Assembly: GCA_017470525.1 (NCBI GenBank)
Contig: JAFUYM010000036.1
Coordinates: 20,638 to 84,637, forward strand
Origin: Bacteroidaceae bacterium
Lineage (GTDB): Bacteria; Bacteroidota; Bacteroidia; Bacteroidales; Bacteroidaceae
DNA length: 64,000 nucleotides
Direction of reading: 5' to 3'
The notes under the pieces are model-generated. The model saw only the letters and a program-made list of their open reading frames with translations. It was not told the DNA's origin and did not search any database. This document shows, piece after piece, positions 42,779-52,984 of the stretch (position 1 is the stretch's first letter; each line of letters opens with the position of its first letter). Made by a program: the position numbers and the translations under genes.

Positions 42779-44449
42779 TTATTGACAAAGACGCTCGTTG
42801 CGCTTTGCAAGAGCCTTGTCGTATGCTTCGTAGTAATACTGAATGAAGTGCTTCCAGAGTGCCTTTTCCGCCACCTTCTCTGCATTTTTTCGAGCAGCGG
42901 AAACCTGCTTCTTGTCCATCTGGGAGAACTTCAAGATGGTGTCGCGAATGGTATCACTCACCTCATCAAAGTTATAGTCAGAACGATGCACCGTCTTCAC
43001 ACCGTCTTCTATCTCGCTGTCACCACCCTTCAAACTGTTCGCCCAGAGTCCGAAACCAGCCAAGTCGGTCGTGATGCAAGGCACATGGAACGCCACCGAT
43101 TCCGTTGGCGTATACCCCCAAGGCTCATAGTAAGAGGGGAAAATGGTTAAGTCGTTGCCAATCAGCAAATCGTAATAATGCTTGTTGAAGATGCCATCGT
43201 TACCGTCAAGATAGCAAGGCACAAAGATAACTTTCACCTTATCTTCCGGACGGTTATGCATGTCGAGCCAATTCATCTGCCCCAGCACCTTGTCACTATC
43301 CTGCTCATGCAGCACATGAGTAATGCGAGGGTCACCCACTGGGCCTTCCTGCTGTTTCTTGCTCTTCAGTGCAGCCTTTAAGTCCTCACGTGCTTCCTTC
43401 ATCCATGCCGGCACCATTACAAATGCCAACATGTTCTTATCCAGACGGTCATCCCAACGCAAGCGGTTCAACGCATCAATATACACATTGATTCCTTTAT
43501 TCTGATATTCATATCTGCCACCAGTACTGATGATGATTGTGTCGTCGCCCAACTGAGTGCCCATCAGCGTGTTTGCCACTTTCAAAAGGCTTTCACGAGC
43601 CACTTTTCTTGCTTCATTGAATTTAGCGGCAGGAGATGGGACAAAGTCATTCTCGAAGCCATTCATCAGGATTTCATCAGCAGGCTTGTCGAGCAATGCA
43701 TCACATTCCTTTCCGGTGATTTCACTGACGGTCGTGAAGCAATCCACATTCCAAGCAGCCTGCTTCTCCACAGAGTGCTTCGCCTCCACATTCAGTTCCG
43801 ATGCCATCTGGTCGCCATTATATGCCGTAAGATAATCATATAGTGGCTTATTGTTGCCCGCAATGGAACGACCTATAGTAGTGGCATGTGTGGTAAAAAT
43901 CGTAGCGACTTCGGGCACATTGGCTTTCACATAGAGAGCAGCCAAGCAGGTTTGCCATTCGTGCGCCTGAAAAATCACATTGTCTTCTTGAGTCAGCCCG
44001 AAGAATTTGTAATAACTCTCCACCACTTTCCCTGCTGCCCACGAGAACATCAGGCTTTCATCATAATCACCGTATGCATTCAACGAATTGACTTGAAAAT
44101 GTTCCCAAGCCCAACCGAAAATCTCATTTCGTTGTTCAAAAAAGGGCTTGAAATCTACCAATATGGCTATCGGTTCTCCAGGAATCTGCCAACGTCCAAT
44201 ACGGAACGTCACACCATCATACTGCTGCGCGCTCTTTCTCCATTTTGCCAGCAGCGTCTTGCTCTCTTTGAATAAAGGATTTTTCTTACCTTCCCAAAAA
44301 TCAGGACCGATAAAGAATACTTTGTCAGTTAATTTGTCTTGCAGTGTCTTTGCTCGTGTTGACAACACTGTATATATACCACCTACTTTATTACAAACCT
44401 CCCAACTTGATTCAAAAATGTAATGAGGTTCCTGTACCTTTTTAGCCAT
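42779..44449 (-). CDS. glycogen synthase, GT3 (eukaryote-like) type
   Basis: It extends alpha-1,4-glucan chains. The 556-residue protein resembles the GT3 family known from fungi and animals rather than bacterial GlgA. Signs are FESSWEVCNKVGGIYTVLSTRA, HAHEWQ-type FQAHEWQTCLAALYVK, TTHATTIGRSIAGN and the C-terminal FPSYYEPWGYTPTESVAFHVPCITTDLAGFG region. Bacteroidetes commonly use this type, with UDP-glucose as the likely donor. It leads a two-gene operon with glgP, from a -7 box at 44492-44499. Confidence 0.93.
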   Translation of the reverse strand: MAKKVQEPHYIFESSWEVCNKVGGIYTVLSTRAKTLQDKLTDKVFFIGPDFWEGKKNPLFKESKTLLAKWRKSAQQYDGVTFRIGRWQIPGEPIAILVDFKPFFEQRNEIFGWAWEHFQVNSLNAYGDYDESLMFSWAAGKVVESYYKFFGLTQEDNVIFQAHEWQTCLAALYVKANVPEVATIFTTHATTIGRSIAGNNKPLYDYLTAYNGDQMASELNVEAKHSVEKQAAWNVDCFTTVSEITGKECDALLDKPADEILMNGFENDFVPSPAAKFNEARKVARESLLKVANTLMGTQLGDDTIIISTGGRYEYQNKGINVYIDALNRLRWDDRLDKNMLAFVMVPAWMKEAREDLKAALKSKKQQEGPVGDPRITHVLHEQDSDKVLGQMNWLDMHNRPEDKVKVIFVPCYLDGNDGIFNKHYYDLLIGNDLTIFPSYYEPWGYTPTESVAFHVPCITTDLAGFGLWANSLKGGDSEIEDGVKTVHRSDYNFDEVSDTIRDTILKFSQMDKKQVSAARKNAEKVAEKALWKHFIQYYYEAYDKALAKRNERLCQ

Positions 44450-44491
44450 AATACAAGTAAAAAACTTTTACCTTAAAAATCTAACTGGCTG

Positions 44492-44499
44492 CAAAGGTA
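44492..44499 (-). promoter_or_regulatory. -7 box of the glycogen synthase/phosphorylase operon
   Basis: TACCTTTG on the minus strand, 42 bases before the ATG at 44449. Confidence 0.6.
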
Positions 44500-44596
44500 C
44501 TGATTTATTTTGAATTAAGAAAATTTTAGACTGAAAAACACACTTTTCACAACAAAAAATACAGTGAGACGAGATTTTGACAAGAGCAGATTACAA

Positions 44597-44667
44597 CAAG
44601 TGTACCCGAGGGGTACGGTACATCATACCCGAGGGGTACGCAATGCCGTACCCCTCGGGTACACTTG
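44597..44667. repeat. palindrome cluster 2: three units at exact 23-bp pitch, last one inverted
   Basis: Units are GTACCC-GAG-GGGTAC at 44602-44616, ATACCC-GAG-GGGTAC at 44625-44639 and GTACCC-CTC-GGGTAC at 44648-44662. The steps are 23 bp and the third is inverted by its centre. Arms 44597-44618 and 44646-44667 make a perfect 22-bp inverted repeat. It lies downstream of ligA, about 100 bp upstream of the glycogen synthase promoter. The small ORFs through it are not genes. Confidence 0.9.
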
Positions 44668-44715
44668 ATGAAAGCAACAGATTCTTCACCTGTAATAACG
44701 GCTTTCTGTACGGAG

Positions 44716-46740
<2,025 letters not shown>

Positions 46741-46811
46741 TTATTGAACGAAACATTTTGATATGTCGAGAGTTATTGACAGTTAATTTACACTTGAACA
46801 CATTTCCGTTG

Positions 46812-46842
46812 CAAAAATACAACAAAAAAAGCACTCTTCAAA
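46812..46842 (-). promoter_or_regulatory. promoter of ligA
   Basis: Minus strand TTTG (46842-46839), 19 bases, then TATTTTTG (46819-46812). The -33 element lies inside the terminator hairpin 46823-46862. Confidence 0.7.
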
Positions 46843-46862
46843 GTTTTTGAGGAGTGTTTTTG
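46823..46862 (-). terminator. terminator hairpin overlapping the ligA promoter
   Basis: AAAAGCACTCTTCAAA pairs with TTTTTGAGGAGTGTTTT, and on the minus strand a run of seven T follows. Confidence 0.6.
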
Positions 46863-46913
46863 TGACTTCCCCAACTTTCTCTCTCCTCAATGACGGTGCT
46901 TTTAATACACTCG

Positions 46914-46982
46914 TCATCGCAATTACGTTGTACCCTTTATCATAACTATGCTATACCCTTCATCGAAATTACGTCAAAAGGC
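46914..46982. repeat. palindrome cluster 4 (probable): three 23-bp tandem units
   Basis: Units at 46914, 46937 and 46960 begin TCATCGCAATTACG, TTATCATAACTATG and TCATCGAAATTACG. The first two end in the same ATACCCT/GTACCCT linker. Centres (46922.5, 46945.5, 46968.5) lie in imperfect palindromes (CG-CAATTA-CG, CATA-AC-TATG, CG-AAATTA-CG). An inverted last unit cannot be told here. Confidence 0.65.
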
Positions 46983-47029
46983 ATAGCGGTTCTGCCCATG
47001 CCCATTCAGGCGTTCCGTCCTTGCTGGCA

Positions 47030-47100
47030 AAGGTGATAATGGTATTATTGTGATTGTTGTGTATATAGGGCAACAATCACAATAATACCATTATCACCTT
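47030..47100 (-). terminator. perfect 30-bp inverted repeat after the restriction gene
   Basis: Arms 47030-47059 and 47071-47100 are exact complements, with an 11-base loop. It starts 14 bases past the restriction enzyme stop. Arms of 30 bp are long for a simple terminator, and no T-run follows. Confidence 0.85.
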
Positions 47101-47113
47101 CTTAAATACTATG

Positions 47114-48844
47114 TTATAGCATTCTACGAGGCTGTGGTGGAGGATCATTAGGAAGTTCTATCCAATGCGAGGCATTTTGGATTATCTTTGTATACCAGTC
47201 CATTTCATCCTCACCATCCTTCCTACATTTCATCGCTATATTCTTGGATGCATCAAAAAATCTACGTACATGAGTAGGATTGGGAGTATAATTTGCTTTA
47301 AAAGAATCTTCTATCAATTTTTGGAAAATCTTTAACGGCAATGGGATAATTGTCGAAGTCCCACCATAATATGACACATTTAGATGCTGCGCCATGTAAA
47401 AATGGCTGATAGAAGCCTCATTGATAGTAGGTGCAACAAATAGACAAAAACAAGGCTTTCCGCTTGACTTTTTCAATTTTCCAAGATGCCGCATGACGGG
47501 TTCTCCTTCCATCTCGTACTGCTTTTGACCACCAGCCATAGTCACTTCCACGCACACCATATAATCACCATAATCACAAACGATGTCTGACATGTTGCCT
47601 GATGCTGTAGACATAGGGTTTCCATAGTCATCAAACTTTAGATTTGCGGTAATATTGCCACCGTCAAGCATTGTCATAGCACGCCAAGTGTTCCATTCCA
47701 ACATAAGAGGTGCATCGTAAACGTCATTATGCGTAATCTGTTCAAACATGTGTTGAATCTCGTTGTATTGACGATAATCTTTTATCTCCGCAATTTGTGC
47801 TTTTATGTTATTTTCACGTCGTTTTTCCAGCAGATCCGCCAAAGTGTCTTTCAGTTCATCCAACGTAATAGAATGTGAAATCTGAACTTGCGGAAACTCC
47901 GTCCTAATCTTACTTTCTAATAATACACGATTATCTGTCAACAATTTAGGCAAATGTGTATTCCCTAAATAAGATGTATAAGATACGAGATTATCCACAA
48001 AAACAGGGTCTCTTTCTACTGTTTCCAATATATAATCGACCTCCTCTAATCGTTCTGGGACAATAGAAAGTGATTTTCCAATATGTGATACAGCCACAAG
48101 CCCTGTTGCACGAAGATAACGAAAGCAAGCATCAGCGTAATCACGCATGTTACTTGACTGAGTTTCCAAGAACTTTTTCAAAGATTTATCATTGCTTTCC
48201 CTTGTTTTTGTCTCACCTCTACTGATACGGTCATTGTAGATATTCTTCAGTTCATGATACAGATACTCTTTCCTAAAGGTTTGATAACTACCCTTATGCA
48301 TGGTTCTTTTATTACGGAAAAGTTCTATTTTACGAACAATTCTGTCAAAATCATGGTAATTGGTCAATTGCATGCCAAATATCTGTAACTCATCAAATTT
48401 CAACGTACCCATTGTACGCACAAGACGCAACAATTCCAAGTATGGCTTGATACAGAAATCCGCAGCCTTATCAGATGGTTGGTGATAAGGGGATGGCACT
48501 TGAAATTTTAACATTTGACGTAGAAAAACCTCATCTTTACGTTTCGATTTAAGAAGTTTTACTCCTGCAGGTGTCAATTCTATCTTTGGAGAGAGAAATA
48601 CAAAGCCTAACGATTTTGGTGCACGATTGATACGGTCTCTTGCACTAAAAGCAGGATCATTCGCACCCTTTCCATTGAAGAAATTTTCTTGCCGTAAGAC
48701 TTCCATGAAATCTCTTTGTGAAGTGCTGTTCCATTCTTTGCCTTCAAAATGCTGAATCAGTAAGTCTATTTCTGGAATCATCTTTTCTGGGGTTCTTGGC
48801 GATGTGGTCAAGAATAGTGTTTGGCTGTCAATTGGTTTTGCCAT
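47114..48844 (-). CDS. AlwI-family type II restriction endonuclease
   Basis: The 576-residue protein from MAKPIDSQ resembles, from memory, the AlwI-type restriction enzymes (type IIS, recognising GGATC and cutting outside). Signs are the N-terminal RTPEKMIPEID and a C-terminal nuclease region with DYGDYMVCVEVTMAGGQKQ (a likely D-E-Q/K site) and KPCFCLFVAPTIN. I chose the ATG at 48844, which overlaps the methylase gene by 17 bases; the longer frame from 48928 runs inside that gene. The gene is AT-rich, unlike ligA and asnA on either side. GGATC is inferred only from the family. Confidence 0.8.
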   Translation of the reverse strand: MAKPIDSQTLFLTTSPRTPEKMIPEIDLLIQHFEGKEWNSTSQRDFMEVLRQENFFNGKGANDPAFSARDRINRAPKSLGFVFLSPKIELTPAGVKLLKSKRKDEVFLRQMLKFQVPSPYHQPSDKAADFCIKPYLELLRLVRTMGTLKFDELQIFGMQLTNYHDFDRIVRKIELFRNKRTMHKGSYQTFRKEYLYHELKNIYNDRISRGETKTRESNDKSLKKFLETQSSNMRDYADACFRYLRATGLVAVSHIGKSLSIVPERLEEVDYILETVERDPVFVDNLVSYTSYLGNTHLPKLLTDNRVLLESKIRTEFPQVQISHSITLDELKDTLADLLEKRRENNIKAQIAEIKDYRQYNEIQHMFEQITHNDVYDAPLMLEWNTWRAMTMLDGGNITANLKFDDYGNPMSTASGNMSDIVCDYGDYMVCVEVTMAGGQKQYEMEGEPVMRHLGKLKKSSGKPCFCLFVAPTINEASISHFYMAQHLNVSYYGGTSTIIPLPLKIFQKLIEDSFKANYTPNPTHVRRFFDASKNIAMKCRKDGEDEMDWYTKIIQNASHWIELPNDPPPQPRRML

Positions 48845-49796
48845 AATATGGGGCCTCCGCTTCGAATAATAAATAATTGTTTTCTTCTTCAATAGGCAAA
48901 TCATAAAGTCCTGTAACTTCTTGAACAAGCCATCTCTTTCTATAATTCACCACAACAATATGTGATGCAACAGACTTGAATCGATTGCGTATATTTACCG
49001 CATAGTTCTTTTGGTACTCATCAACAATATAGCCACGATAAAGTTCAGAAGTAAGAGGAGTTCTGCCGATTACCATTAGAGTCTTGCATGGCAAATTATA
49101 AAAGTCTTGAGCCAATTGCCGATGACTTTCCTCATCAAAACCATCCCGATATTCTTCATTCCCGTAATCAGAAAAAGTACAATCGTACGGAGGGTCAAGA
49201 AAGACGAAATCATCTGTATTACAAAGATTGAAAATCCGTCTATAATCTCCGATATATATTTCAGCACGTTGCAACAAATCCGAGTGTGATTGCGTGATTA
49301 TTTTTGTGTTCAAATTTTTATATCGCCCAAAGGGTACATTAAAATCCCCATTTGCATTATACCGAATCATACCCGAATATGCCGTCTTGTTGATGTAATA
49401 ATAAAGTAATGCATCTGAATAACGTTTAGGAGAGTGTCCATTGAACATGGACCGCATTTCGTAATACAGCATTTCATTTCTATCCTCCACACGTTCATTG
49501 GGGTGCATCGCCTTCAAAGCATCAAAAGAATTTCTATTATCCGTGTAAATCCGCTCTACTTCATTCAACTCCTCACGCAGATGTGCATAGTCATTTCTTA
49601 CACTTTGATAAAAGTCCATCAATTTTCCATTGATGTCATTAATAATAGCACGTTGAGGTTCCAAGTAGAAGAAAAGCGCACCACCTCCAAAGAACGGTTC
49701 TATATACCGTCCTGTGAATCGAGGAATATGCCACATAATATTGGCTATTTCCTTTGACTTTCCACCACGATACTTGATAATGGGTTTCATTCTCAA
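48828..49796 (-). CDS. Dam-like DNA adenine methyltransferase
   Basis: This 322-residue N6-adenine methylase has class alpha motif order: the N-terminal KYRGGKSKEI, SAM motif EPFFGGGALFF, then catalytic motif IV DPPY (FLDPPYDCTFSDYG, near residue 200). It is of the Dam/DpnM/MboI family, whose targets contain GATC, consistent with protecting against an enzyme cutting GGATC. A second ATG two codons on (MKPIIKYRGG) is also possible. It overlaps the restriction gene by 17 bases, so the methylase is translated first. A leader of about 310 bases precedes it. Confidence 0.9.
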   Translation of the reverse strand: MRMKPIIKYRGGKSKEIANIMWHIPRFTGRYIEPFFGGGALFFYLEPQRAIINDINGKLMDFYQSVRNDYAHLREELNEVERIYTDNRNSFDALKAMHPNERVEDRNEMLYYEMRSMFNGHSPKRYSDALLYYYINKTAYSGMIRYNANGDFNVPFGRYKNLNTKIITQSHSDLLQRAEIYIGDYRRIFNLCNTDDFVFLDPPYDCTFSDYGNEEYRDGFDEESHRQLAQDFYNLPCKTLMVIGRTPLTSELYRGYIVDEYQKNYAVNIRNRFKSVASHIVVVNYRKRWLVQEVTGLYDLPIEEENNYLLFEAEAPYYGKTN

Positions 49797-49839
49797 AAGT
49801 CTGTTATTGCATATAACTGACTTATCGGGAATGATACGG

Positions 49840-50110
49840 GTTCGAAGAACCTCAGAAAAGAAAAAAGCGTGTAACGACCTTATCTACTCTGAGGTTCTAC
49901 CAAAACCCGCTCTATCGACAAGTCCGCCCACGCCAAGCGTGAGCATTGCAGACTTATTCGCGATAGAACTATTACGAAATTTGGTAGATTTCAGAGTATT
50001 CTCGAATAATCAGCTAATGCTGTTATTATTTAACCAAATGTCGCACCACCACCCTGCTCTCAGGGATTCTTGCCTTTCAGCAAGCATCGTTTACGACGGT
50101 TCAGCGGTAC
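49840..50110 (-). ncRNA. structured leader RNA or small RNA before the restriction cassette
   Basis: On the minus strand, after the -7 box at 50118-50125, the sequence makes a row of stem-loops. They are CTTGC-GCAAG, CCCTG-AGAG-CAGGG, CAGC-ATTA-GCTG and a long rod (49980-49996 with 49887-49905, 49951-49967 with 49911-49924, apex 49937-49944 with 49926-49933). The 3' rod arm (49888-49898, TCTGAGGTTCT on plus) can instead pair with 49846-49856. Between these lies a T-rich stretch (49857-49866 region). I do not recognise a named family. Confidence 0.55.
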
Positions 50111-50117
50111 TTGATTG

Positions 50118-50149
50118 CAAAGGTACAACAAAAAAAACACTTATCCAAA
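50118..50149 (-). promoter_or_regulatory. promoter of the restriction-modification cassette
   Basis: Minus strand TTTG (50149-50146), 20 bases, then TACCTTTG (50125-50118). The -33 element lies inside the asnA terminator hairpin. Confidence 0.7.
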
Positions 50150-50166
50150 ATTTTGGACAAGTGTTT
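50135..50166 (-). terminator. terminator of asnA
   Basis: Stem AAACACTTATCCAAAA / TTTTGGACAAGTGTTT, 16 bp with one wobble, followed by a T-run on the minus strand, 39 bases past the asnA stop. Confidence 0.75.
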
Positions 50167-50204
50167 TTGATAAATAAAGGAAAAATTGTGTTGTGTTTGT
50201 TTTC

Positions 50205-51242
50205 TCAGATGAGGGGCATGCCGGCTGCGGCACATTCCTTGCGCATTTCCTCGGGCCAGATGGAGGCTTGGATTTCGCCGACGTGGGCTTTGTGAAGAAG
50301 CACCATGCAGAGGCGGCTCTGACCGATACCTCCACCTACGGAAAGCGGCATTTCGTCGTTCATTAACTTTTTATGGAAGAAAAGATTAAGGCGTTCTTTT
50401 TTGTCTTCCAGTTCAAGTTGGCGAACCAAGGCTTCTTTGTCAACACGGATGCCCATTGAACTGAGTTCGATGCTGCGTCCGAGGACAGGATACCAGATGA
50501 GGATGTCGCCGTTCAATCCCTTGTAACCATCTTCGTTGGGGGTGCTCCAGTCGTCGTAGTCGGGGGCACGACCATCATGCTTTTCGCCATTGGAGAGTTT
50601 GCCACCGATGCCCATGATGAACACGGCACCGTATTTCTTGCTGATGGCATCTTCACGCTGCTTGGGGGTGAGGTCTGGGTACATCTGCAAGAGTTCTTCC
50701 GAATGGATGAAATGTATTTCATCAGGGAGGAAGGGCTTGATTTGCGGATAAGATTCACACACAAGGTACTCGGTGCGGAGAATGGCAGCGTAGATGTCAC
50801 GAACGATGCATTTCAGAAAATTGAGGTTGCGGTCTTCCTTGCGGATGGTACGTTCCCAATCCCACTGGTCCACGTACAAGGAATGGGTGTTGTCGAGTTC
50901 TTCATCGCCGCGAATGGCATTCATGTCGGTGTAGAGTCCATATCCCGACTGGATGCCGTACTCTCCCAGCATCATGCGCTTCCACTTGGCAAGGGAATGC
51001 ACCACTTCTGCCACCTGGTCGCCCATATCCATGATGGGGAAAGAGACAGGACGCTCCACACCATTTAGATCGTCGTTGATGCCGAGTCCGCGAAGCACAA
51101 ACAAAGGAGCCGTGACGCGACGAAGCCTCAATGCTGTGGATAGGTTTGCCTGAAAGAAATCCTTTATTTGTTTGATGCCCAATTCTGTTTGTGTAGGGTC
51201 GAGGAGTTGTTTGTACCCCTCCACCTTTATCAACTTGCTCAT
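50205..51242 (-). CDS. asnA: aspartate--ammonia ligase (asparagine synthetase A)
   Basis: AsnA makes asparagine from aspartate, ammonia and ATP, with a class II tRNA-synthetase-like fold. The 345-residue protein shows FFQANLSTALRLRRVTAPLFV, the TDMNAIRGDEELDNTHSLYVDQWDWE block in two parts, KYGAVFIMGIGG and the C-terminal SVGGGIGQSRLCMVLLHKAHVGEIQ. Length is standard. The single gene has a -7 box at 51302-51309 and a terminator that overlaps the next promoter. Confidence 0.97.
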   Translation of the reverse strand: MSKLIKVEGYKQLLDPTQTELGIKQIKDFFQANLSTALRLRRVTAPLFVLRGLGINDDLNGVERPVSFPIMDMGDQVAEVVHSLAKWKRMMLGEYGIQSGYGLYTDMNAIRGDEELDNTHSLYVDQWDWERTIRKEDRNLNFLKCIVRDIYAAILRTEYLVCESYPQIKPFLPDEIHFIHSEELLQMYPDLTPKQREDAISKKYGAVFIMGIGGKLSNGEKHDGRAPDYDDWSTPNEDGYKGLNGDILIWYPVLGRSIELSSMGIRVDKEALVRQLELEDKKERLNLFFHKKLMNDEMPLSVGGGIGQSRLCMVLLHKAHVGEIQASIWPEEMRKECAAAGMPLI

Positions 51243-51301
51243 ATCTATGTTTTTATTTTAGGCTGTATTGATTCGTATATGGCATTTGCCAAAAAGCGAT
51301 G

Positions 51302-51309
51302 CAAAGGTA
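51302..51309 (-). promoter_or_regulatory. -7 box of asnA
   Basis: TACCTTTG on the minus strand, 60 bases before the asnA ATG. Confidence 0.6.
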
Positions 51310-51441
51310 CGATTTATTTTCAAAACAAACACAAAAAACCTAAAAAATAATTGCAAAATGTAAGAAAAACATCTATTTTCTCTTACATTTATTATAGTAA
51401 AATGGCAAAACAGATGACTCTCTTATCTCCAATAAAGAAAC

Positions 51442-51499
51442 AAAAGATTGAAAAGACACCATTCGTTTTGCAAGGCAGTTGGCATCTTTTCAATCTTTT
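51442..51499 (-). terminator. long hairpin after the sigma operon
   Basis: AAAAGATTGAAAAGA (51442-51456) pairs with TCTTTTCAATCTTTT (51485-51499); the inner 28 bases are mostly unpaired. It lies 21 bases beyond the lipoprotein stop. Confidence 0.55.
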
Positions 51500-51519
51500 T
51501 CCGAAAACCTTTTGACAGA

Positions 51520-52623
51520 TTATGATTCTGTCTGCCCCATTCTTTTCGCTTTGCCTCGATAGATGAAACTGCCGATGGCGACGAGGATGATGAGGATAGC
51601 GAGTGCGTATGCCCAGATATGGGTGACTCGCGAGGTGGCGGTGATGGTGTAGTCGCCAGGGATGAGGCGTTCACCTGTCAGTTGGTAGTAAACAGCACCG
51701 TCCATAACGATTCCTGTGCCAGGATCCCACACCTTGCCTGGCATCGTGAGAACATAAGGAACGTCGAACGAGAAGATGTTGAAATGGGTGTAAAGTTTGT
51801 CGGAAAGTCCTTCTCCAAGAGGTGTCTCGTCATTGAAAAAATCGGCGTAGGCATTGGAATGATAAAAATCTCTGTAATTATCTTGAATTTCATGATTTAG
51901 GAGCATCATCTCACTTTTACCGATGATATTATGGTAGAAAGAATCGCGTAACGCCACGAAACGCTCCTTGCTGATGGGTGGATTGGGGATGGAATCATAG
52001 TTGTCCACCATGTATTCAAAGACGGATTGATAAAAGTTGTCATTAAACCATTGATCCACCTGTTCTTCCATCTTGCTGATTTTCTGCGACACCTCTGAGC
52101 CTGTGAGTCCCTGCATGAGGTTGGGTTGTCCTGTGAACCAGTAACTGATAACATCCTTGTCGGCATAGTCGGTGGCAGGCAGTTTGAAGGAGTCTGCTAC
52201 AGAGATGAAGGTCTCTGTATAGGTGTATTCTGTGTAGAACCAGCGGAAACGCTTCTCCAACGAAGCCTTGGATTTGATGCGGCTGCCATTCAGGTTCAGC
52301 GGAGTCTTCTGACACATCTCCTCCACAGAATTGAAGATGTTGGAGAACGTGGTGGTGACGGTGTCGCCCTCCACATCGGTGTGTGTGCCCATGAAGGCAT
52401 CGGTGTTCAGGTATTCCGGCAGAGGGTAAGCCCATTGTACATTGTCGCCTGCCCAGAGAGAGTCGCGCTCTTCCTTCGACATGACGGTGTGGTAAGAGAC
52501 TTCACGCTCGCACCTGCCGTCTTCGTGAATGATGGTGTGCAGTTGCACATTCTTGGATTTATCGCAAGAAGCGATGAACGCTGCTGATGTCAAGAGCATC
52601 AGGTATAAACTAATTTTTCGCAT
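51520..52623 (-). CDS. lipoprotein with C-terminal membrane helix (367 aa), operon with sigma factor
   Basis: From the ATG at 52623 the protein has a signal with lipobox FIASC near residue 19, then a mostly charged and polar soluble region. Near the end come VTHIWAYALAILIILVAIGSFIY, one membrane helix, and a basic tail (RGKAKRMGQTES). No family is recognised. It overlaps the anti-sigma-like gene by 14 bases and is the last gene of the sigma operon, suggesting an envelope-stress target or sensor part. Lipid anchor and a C-terminal helix together are an odd topology; one of the two predictions may be wrong. Confidence 0.7.
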   Translation of the reverse strand: MRKISLYLMLLTSAAFIASCDKSKNVQLHTIIHEDGRCEREVSYHTVMSKEERDSLWAGDNVQWAYPLPEYLNTDAFMGTHTDVEGDTVTTTFSNIFNSVEEMCQKTPLNLNGSRIKSKASLEKRFRWFYTEYTYTETFISVADSFKLPATDYADKDVISYWFTGQPNLMQGLTGSEVSQKISKMEEQVDQWFNDNFYQSVFEYMVDNYDSIPNPPISKERFVALRDSFYHNIIGKSEMMLLNHEIQDNYRDFYHSNAYADFFNDETPLGEGLSDKLYTHFNIFSFDVPYVLTMPGKVWDPGTGIVMDGAVYYQLTGERLIPGDYTITATSRVTHIWAYALAILIILVAIGSFIYRGKAKRMGQTES

Positions 52624-52984
52624 AGAGCATTCTTTTAACTTGGGTGTAACTGATTGGTTTGGGTTGACTTGCCTGCAAATAGCGTGTGTACATGTTCTCG
52701 AGCACGCTACTATGTGAAAAGTCAATTTTATGAGCGTAGGCATTTTGTGCCTCTGTCTTCACGGGCTGGTTGACATAGATGAAAAGCCCTATCAGCAGAA
52801 TGGCAGCCGCAGACGAGATGATTCGGAGAGCAATCAAAAAGGCGTTTCCTCTGCGAATTTCACCGATGGAATGGGCATCTTTTTCTGCCAGGCTTCCCAT
52901 GATTTGGTCAGTCAGTTCGTCGGGACGGTCAATCACGGGTTGCTGACCTTGCAATCGGTTGAGTATGTTATCAATCTGAGTCAT
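52610..52984 (-). CDS. putative membrane anti-sigma factor (124 aa)
   Basis: A short cytosolic N-terminus (MTQIDNILNRLQGQQPVIDRPDELTDQIMGSL) precedes one membrane helix (ALRIISSAAAILLIGLFIYVNQP) and an outside tail of about 55 residues. This topology and its position immediately after an ECF sigma gene, overlapping it by 14 bases, are typical of anti-sigma factors, but no zinc-binding HxxxCxxC motif is present. The call rests on topology and context. Confidence 0.65.
   Translation of the reverse strand: MTQIDNILNRLQGQQPVIDRPDELTDQIMGSLAEKDAHSIGEIRRGNAFLIALRIISSAAAILLIGLFIYVNQPVKTEAQNAYAHKIDFSHSSVLENMYTRYLQASQPKPISYTQVKRMLYAKN

Noticed and set aside
49838-49850. tRNA or tmRNA T-arm (GGGTTCGAA)
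   Set aside because: No acceptor stem, D-arm or anticodon arm can be drawn around it; it is half of a hairpin in the restriction leader.
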